DNA from: Saccharum officinarum
Lineage: Eukaryota; Streptophyta; Magnoliopsida; Poales; Poaceae
DNA length: 64,000 bases
Assembly (NCBI GenBank): GCA_020631735.1
Contig: CM036223.1
Coordinates: forward strand, 13,331,356 to 13,395,355
Direction of reading: 5' to 3'
Shown: positions 58,252-64,000 of the stretch, one piece after another
How positions within the stretch are numbered: the first letter of the stretch is position 1
Layout of the letters: the number at the start of each line of letters is the position of its first letter
Notes under the pieces: model-generated
Database searches by the model: none
What the model was told of the DNA's origin: nothing
Seen by the model: only the letters and a program-made list of their open reading frames with translations
Translations under genes and position numbers: made by a program

Positions 58252-60591
58252 ATGTCTAATGGGGAAGGACCACCTCCCACTTTTGAGGGAGACGATTTTC
58301 CATATTGGAAAATTCGTATGGAGGCGTACCTCAAAGCCATAGATGTTGGGTGCCTTAGAGCCGCAACCGAAGGGCTTCCCCCCATAAGGGATCCCGCTAA
58401 CCCAAGTGGTGACGAGGAGAAGTACGACCGGTGGAATGCAAAGGCCAAAAATGCACTCTACCGGGGCTTAGGCAAAGATATCTTCAATCGCGTGCGTAAT
58501 GCAAAGAACGCTCATGAATTGTGGGAAAATCTTTGTGCTCTCCATGAGGGAACTAAGAGTGAGCGTGAGGAACGCTATCACATAGCTTTAAAGAAAATTA
58601 ATTCTTTTGAGATGCTTCCCAAAGAAAGTGCTAATGATATGTACACTCGCTTGAATGTTCTTGTAGAGGACCTCAATGCTCTTGGGCTCACCAAAATGAG
58701 CCAATCGGATGTTGCAAGGAAGATCTTGAGTGTGCTTCCCGTTGAGAAGTATGGTCACATTGTCACCGTGCTTCACCAAAGTGATCTTTCCACCGCAACA
58801 CCGACTCAAGTATTAGGTAAAATCAATGCACATGAGATGTACATGCATATCACTCCAGAAGAGGGCTCATCATCTTCCAAGAAGAAGGACTTGGCCTTCA
58901 AAGCTACTCATGACAAGAAGAAGAAGAAGGGCCAAGCCATGATGGTGCAAGAAAGCTCAAGTGAAAGTGATGTTGATGATGAATCACTTGCACTCATGGT
59001 GAGAAAGACCACCAAGATGCTAAAGAAGCTCAACAAGAGTGGCATCAAGTTCGATGGCAAGAAGAAGAAATTCTTCACAAGTAGCAAGAGAAAGCCAATC
59101 TCGGAGATGGATTGCTACAATTGTGGTGAACTTGGCCACTTAGCTCATCAATGCCCTAGACCACCAAAAGACAAGTACAAGAACAAGGGCAAGAAAAATG
59201 ATTCAAGTGATGAAGAAGAAGAGAAGAAGAAGAACAAGCCATACAAGAAGAAGGATGGCAAGAAGAAGGAGTTTCACAAGAAGAAGAAGGGAGGAAAGGC
59301 ATATATTGTTGGTGATTGGCTCACCGACATTGAATCATCTTGTGAGTCCTCCGATGATGAGAGCGATGATGAGAAAGAGAAGGTTGCCGCATTTATGATG
59401 GGGCCATCATCTTCACCGATATCTTCATCACCACCTTCACCGCCTCCTTCACCATCATCGTCCACTACTCACCTATGCCTTATGGCCAAGGGTGAACGAA
59501 AGGTACAAAACCATGATAGTGATGATGATGATAGTGATAGTGATGATGAATATGATGCACCTTCTTATGATGAATTAGTAAAATTGTTAAATAAATATTC
59601 TAAAATCATAAGGAGGACTAGAAACGAAAATGATGAGCTTCAACATGAAAATGATACACTCACATCTAAACTCAAAAGTGCACATGATGCTAGGGATGAG
59701 CTCATAGATCAAAATGAAACCATGTCTTCCACTCTCAAGGAGCTCAAAACCTCTTATAAAGAGCTTAAAGATCAACATGATAAACTTGAGAAGAAGCATG
59801 ATGAGCTCATCACTAGACATAATTCTCTAAAGGACAAATACACCACATTAAAAATTGACTATGATAGTCTTGTGGTTGCTAATGAACTTGCTCTTGAGAC
59901 ACATGATGCTACTAACTATGTTGTTAAGTGTGATATAGCTACATCATGTGATGACTTGATCATTGAAAGCATTGAGCAAGGTTCTAGTAGCAAAGGCAAG
60001 AGTGTGGTTGAGTCAAGCAACCATGATGATTATGCCAAGATTAAGAGTGAGAATGAGAAGCTTGCAAATGAGAACAAGAAGCTAAAAGGTTTGATGGCTC
60101 TTGAGAAGCAACCAACAAATGAGTCACTCATTGAAGAAAACAAAAAGCTCAAGCAAGAAAAAGAGCATCTCAAGACCGGCCTAAGCAAGTTCACAAGAGG
60201 CCAACATTTGCAAAGTGAGCTCCTCATGAACACCGTAATGAAGATGGATAGAAGTGGTATTGGGTACTTGGCAAATCAAGAGAAGAAAGCAAAAGCTCAA
60301 CAACAACAAAGCAAGTCAAAGCCCAAGCCAAAGAGATGTGTTGAGTGTGGTCAAGAAGGTCACTTTGCTCATGAATGCAAAACTCCACCACCACAACCCT
60401 TGCCCAAGCATGCTAGACCCTTCGCCTTCAATGCTCATTATATGCTAAGAAAAGATTCAAATGGAAAGATGAAAGTCATGTTTTTGGGTCCCCCAAACAA
60501 GAATAGGCCAAAGAAAATATGGGTTGCCAAGTCACTAGTGGATAAAGTCAAGGGCCCCTCTCAAGTTTGGGTCCCTAAACAAAAAGCTTGA
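58252..60591 (+). CDS. Gag of Copia element 2 (SIRE-like), intact, 779 aa
   Basis: Structural capsid protein. The N-terminal part has F-E-G-D-D-F-P-Y-W-K-I-R-M and the usual Copia Gag helices (about residues 1-210). The first CCHC knuckle is CYNCGELGHLAHQC (about 288-301), followed by Lys-rich and acidic Ser/Asp-rich linkers. A long heptad region (about 440-680, repeated K-x-x-H-D-E-L and E-N-E-K-L patterns) predicts a coiled coil. A second knuckle CVECGQEGHFAHEC lies at about 699-712. Two knuckles around a coiled coil and a Gag near 800 residues fit the SIRE/Maximus lineage. It ends at TGA 60589-60591, with pol in a different frame immediately after. It looks translatable. Confidence 0.9.
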   Translation: MSNGEGPPPTFEGDDFPYWKIRMEAYLKAIDVGCLRAATEGLPPIRDPANPSGDEEKYDRWNAKAKNALYRGLGKDIFNRVRNAKNAHELWENLCALHEGTKSEREERYHIALKKINSFEMLPKESANDMYTRLNVLVEDLNALGLTKMSQSDVARKILSVLPVEKYGHIVTVLHQSDLSTATPTQVLGKINAHEMYMHITPEEGSSSSKKKDLAFKATHDKKKKKGQAMMVQESSSESDVDDESLALMVRKTTKMLKKLNKSGIKFDGKKKKFFTSSKRKPISEMDCYNCGELGHLAHQCPRPPKDKYKNKGKKNDSSDEEEEKKKNKPYKKKDGKKKEFHKKKKGGKAYIVGDWLTDIESSCESSDDESDDEKEKVAAFMMGPSSSPISSSPPSPPPSPSSSTTHLCLMAKGERKVQNHDSDDDDSDSDDEYDAPSYDELVKLLNKYSKIIRRTRNENDELQHENDTLTSKLKSAHDARDELIDQNETMSSTLKELKTSYKELKDQHDKLEKKHDELITRHNSLKDKYTTLKIDYDSLVVANELALETHDATNYVVKCDIATSCDDLIIESIEQGSSSKGKSVVESSNHDDYAKIKSENEKLANENKKLKGLMALEKQPTNESLIEENKKLKQEKEHLKTGLSKFTRGQHLQSELLMNTVMKMDRSGIGYLANQEKKAKAQQQQSKSKPKPKRCVECGQEGHFAHECKTPPPQPLPKHARPFAFNAHYMLRKDSNGKMKVMFLGPPNKNRPKKIWVAKSLVDKVKGPSQVWVPKQKA

Positions 60592-60605
60592 TCTCTTGTG
60601 TGTAG

Positions 60606-63600
60606 GTGAACTACAAGACCGGTGGATCTCATTGGGTTATTGATAGTGGTTGCACTCAACATATGACCGGTGATCCTCGTATGTTCACCACCATTGAAGA
60701 AAATGGAATATGTCAAGAGAAGATCACATTTGGGGATAATTCAAAGAGCAAAGTCAAGGGTATAGGGCAAGATTGCAATATCACATGATCACTCACTCTC
60801 AAATGTGCTCTATGTTGCTTCATTGAGTTTCAACTTGTTATCCGTTGGGCAACTTTGTGACCTTGGCTTCCAATGCTTGTTCACACCAAATGAAGTGGAA
60901 GTTTCAAAGATAGATGACAAGCAAGTGATATTCAAAGGCTTTAGATACAACAATCTTTATCTTGTTGACTTCACCTCTGAAGATGCAAATTTGATGACTT
61001 GTTTGTTCACCAAGACCTCACTTAGTTGGCTTTGGCATAGGAGGCTTGCTCATGTTGGAATGAACACTCTCAACAAGCTATTGAAGAAAGAACTAGTGAG
61101 AGGATTGAAGGATGTGAAGTTTGAAAAGGACAAACCTTGTAGTGCATGTCAAGCGGGCAAACAAGTTGCAAACACTCATCCAACCAAAGCTTTCATGTCA
61201 ACTTCAAGAGTACTAGAACTTCTACACATGGATTTGTTTGGGCCTACAACATACAAGAGCTTGGGTGGTAATCTCTATTGTCTTGTGATAGTGGATGACT
61301 ACTCAAGGTATACATGGACTTTCTTCCTTCATGACAAATCCGAAGTGGCAAATTGCTTCAAGAAGTTTGCAAAGAGAGCTCAAAATGAATTTGAAGTCAA
61401 GATAAAGAAGATTAGAAGTGACAATGGGAAGGAGTTTGACAACACCAACATTGAAGCTTATTGTGATGAAATTGGAATCAAGCATGAGGTCTCTTCAACC
61501 TACACTCCTCAACAAAATGGTGTAGTTGAGAGAAAGAACCGAACTTTGATCACCCTTGCAAGAACAATGCTAGATGAGTACAACACTCCGGAGAAGTTGT
61601 GGGCCGAGGCAATCAACACCGCATGCTATGCTTCAAATCGCCTCTTCCTACAAAAGTTTCTTGGCAAGACCCCCTATGAGTTGCTTAATGGGAAGAAGCC
61701 GGACGTCTCTTTCTTCCGGGTGTTTGGTTGCAAATGTTACATCTACAAGAAGCGTCAACACCTAGGGAAGTTTCAAAGACGTTGTGATATTGGTTTTCTT
61801 GTTGGTTACTCATCAAAGTCCAAAGCATATAGAGTATTTAACCATGCCACCGGTTTGGTTGAAGAAACATATGATGTGGAATTTGATGAATCTAACGGCT
61901 CCCAAGGAGCAATTGAGAATTGTGATGATGTAGGTGATGAACCCTTGAGGGAGGCCATGAAGAACATGCCGGTGGGAGACATCAAGCCAAAAGATGATGA
62001 TGACGATGTACAAATTGTTGATCCACCATCTTCATCATGTGTGCCTCAAGATGATGACAAGAATGAGAGAGTTGAAAATGAAGACACTTATGTCTCTCAT
62101 GAACAAGCCGAGGCACAAGCTCAAGATGTTGATGCTCCCCATCCACCTCCTCAAGTGGTTGATAGAAGAAACTCACCACTACTTCAAGCACATCCACAAG
62201 ATCTCATCATAGGGAGTCCTACAAAGGGAGTAATGACTCGATCTCAAAAGCTAGCTTCTTTTGTTGAACATCACTCTTTTGTCTCTTGCGTTGAACCCAA
62301 AATGTAGAAGAAGCTCTTAAGATCCGGATTGGGTGAATGCAATGCATGAAGAATTGAACAACTTCACCCGCAATCAAGTATGGACACTTGAAGAGCATCC
62401 TAAAGGTGCAAGAGTCATTGGAACCAAGTGGGTGTTCCGAAACAAGCAAGATGACCAAGGCATAGTGGTGAGGAACAAGGCAAGACTAGTTGCAAAGGGG
62501 TTCTCTCAAGTTGAAGGTCTTGATTTTGGAGAGACCTTTGCACCCGTTGCAAGACTTGAAGCCATTCGTATCCTCCTTGCATATGCATCACATCATGATA
62601 TGAAACTATATCAAATGGATGTGAAAAGTGCATTCTTAAATGGCTTTATAAATGAACTAGTCTATGTTAATCAACCTCCCGGGTTTGAAGACCCTAGATA
62701 TCCTAATCATGTTTATAGGTTGTCCAAGGCGTTATATGGGCTCAAGCAAGCCCCTAGAGCGTGGTATGAGCGCCTCCGGGACTTCCTCATTGAGAAGGGC
62801 TTCACCATTGGGAAGGTCGACACCACACTATTCACCAAGAAGTTAAATGGGGAGATCTTTATTTGTCAAGTATATGTTGATGATATCATCTTCGGATCAA
62901 CAAATGAAGATTATTGCAAGGAATTTGGTGAATTGATGTCGAAGGAGTTCGAGATGTCAATGATTGGTGAGCTCACATTCTTCCTTGGATTTCAAGTAAA
63001 GCAAATGAGAGAAGGGATTTTCATCTCTCAAGAAAAGTATACCAAGGATCTTCTCAAAAGATTCAAGATGGAAGAATGCAAACCAATCAAGACCCCAATG
63101 CCATCAAATGGACATCTCGACCTAGATGAGGGAGGTAAACCGGTTGATCAAACTCTCTACCGTTCTATGATTGGTAGCTTGTTGTACCTTACCGCATCTA
63201 GGCCCGATATCATGTTTAGTGTGTGCATGTGTGCCCGCTTTCAAGCGTGCCCTAAAGAACCTCACCTAAGTGCCGTAAAAAGAATCCTAAGATATCTTAA
63301 GCTCACCCCAAGCATTGGTCTTTGGTATCCCAAAGGAGCTAGATTCCAACTAGTTGGCTATTCCGATTCGGACTATGCCGGTTGCAAAATTGATAGAAAA
63401 AGCACATCCGGAGGGTGCCATTTGCTTGGAAGATCTTTAGTATCTTGGTCATCTAAAAAGCAAAATAGTGTGGCTTTGTCCACCGCCGAGGCGGAATACA
63501 TTGCCGCGGGGGCTTGTTGTGCACAAATCCTATATATGAAACAAACCCTCCTAGACTATGGAATTGTTCTTGAAAAGGTGCCACTTTTATGTGATAATGA

Positions 63601-63829
63601 AAGTGCCGTTAAAATTGCTAACAATCCGGTACAACACTCTCGCACCAAGCACATTGATATCCGCCATCACTTTCTAAGAGATCACGTTGCTAAAAATGAC
63701 ATATCACTAGAAGGTGTAAGAAGTGAAAATCAATTAGCGGATATCTTCACTAAACCTTTGGATGAGGCAACCTTTTGTAGGTTAAGAAGTGAACTCAATG
63801 TGCTTGATTCTAGCAACTTTAAAAAATGA
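60606..63829 (+). pseudogene. Pol of Copia element 2 with three frame changes
   Basis: The protease active site is V-I-D-S-G-C-T-Q-H-M (nt 60639 onwards). A one-base gain near 60771 shifts the frame. Integrase follows with H-R-R-L-A-H, C-S-A-C, then H-M-D-L-F-G, R-S-D-N-G-K-E-F and P-Q-Q-N-G-V-V-E-R (Asp, Asp, Glu core). After an acidic linker the frame hits TAG at 62305-62307. Two one-base losses, near 62300 and 62320, move it to the last frame. That frame holds reverse transcriptase ([18 protein letters not shown]) and RNase H ([22 protein letters not shown]), ending at TGA 63827-63829. Domain order PR-INT-RT-RH is Copia. All catalytic motifs are present. The shifts lie in short base runs, so sequencing error is possible. 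Confidence 0.88.
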
Positions 63830-64000
63830 GCGTGTGTTGTCCCTTGCATTGCATTGTATAATATGCCATGTTTATTTTATCGCAATGCATTTAGGGCTTG
63901 GCTAACACGGTTACGATAACCCTTCTTTGGAGGAGTGAAAAAGCCTAACCGTGGATCAAACTTGACAAGCATCCTAGCTTTACCTTCTTGTATTGCATTG
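63830..64000 (+). other. Start of the region after pol in Copia element 2
   Basis: Non-coding so far, with gcattgcattg/gcaatgcat repeats. SIRE-type elements often carry an extra ORF after pol before the 3' LTR. The window ends before this can be tested. Confidence 0.4.

Overview
This window is repeat-dense nuclear DNA of a grass, most likely an Andropogoneae species (sorghum, Miscanthus or sugarcane group). That placement is an inference from the retrotransposon families, the nested layout, plant-type introns and a class III peroxidase gene. Only one host gene is clearly intact, the peroxidase at 42290-43902 on the minus strand. Most of the rest is transposable elements at different stages of decay.

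Layout. 1-17099: an old Gypsy element on the minus strand (LTR 16236-17099; gag 16055 down to 14684, resuming at 198-1) is split by a 14.5 kb Tekay-type chromovirus (199-14683). The Tekay element has LTRs of about 3.9 kb and a perfect TTAGC target duplication. 17100-17491: the 3' end of a LINE. 17492-21713: gene-fragment-like DNA ending in a Helitron 3' terminus. 22445-27607: a 5.2 kb solo LTR related to the Tekay LTR, with a perfect GCCCA duplication. 28066-32182: a decayed Mutator (MuDR-type) element with TIRs of about 185 bp. 33529-37082: a second Helitron end, a 1.3 kb foldback element, a 5'-truncated LINE and a truncated Gypsy LTR. 37083-42289: MITEs and captured or degenerate gene pieces. 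42290-43902: the peroxidase. 44000-52714: MITEs, non-LTR remnants, a third Helitron end and a captured exon. 52715-64000: a three-level nest with all elements on the plus strand. A Gypsy LTR with its PBS is cut by a Copia element (LTR 53271-55739 plus gag), which is cut by a SIRE-like Copia element (LTR 56591-58198, gag, pol) that runs off the window.

Most unusual content. (1) The Tekay element carries an extra ORF before gag whose first codons copy the histone H3 N-terminal tail (MARTKQTA-KSTG), in frame with a coiled-coil, acidic-tailed protein. The integrase of the same element ends in a chromodomain-like module, a domain class known to read methylated H3 tails. (2) The LTRs of the Tekay element and of the related solo LTR share what looks like a small spliced gene. 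Its last exon (C-x2-C-L-Y-P) is conserved at protein level with many silent differences, and a GC-AG junction in the 3' LTR joins the two conserved exons in frame. (3) The stop codons that break the Tekay ORFs are all TAG at positions where Gln is expected, as predicted for deamination of CHG-methylated CAG.
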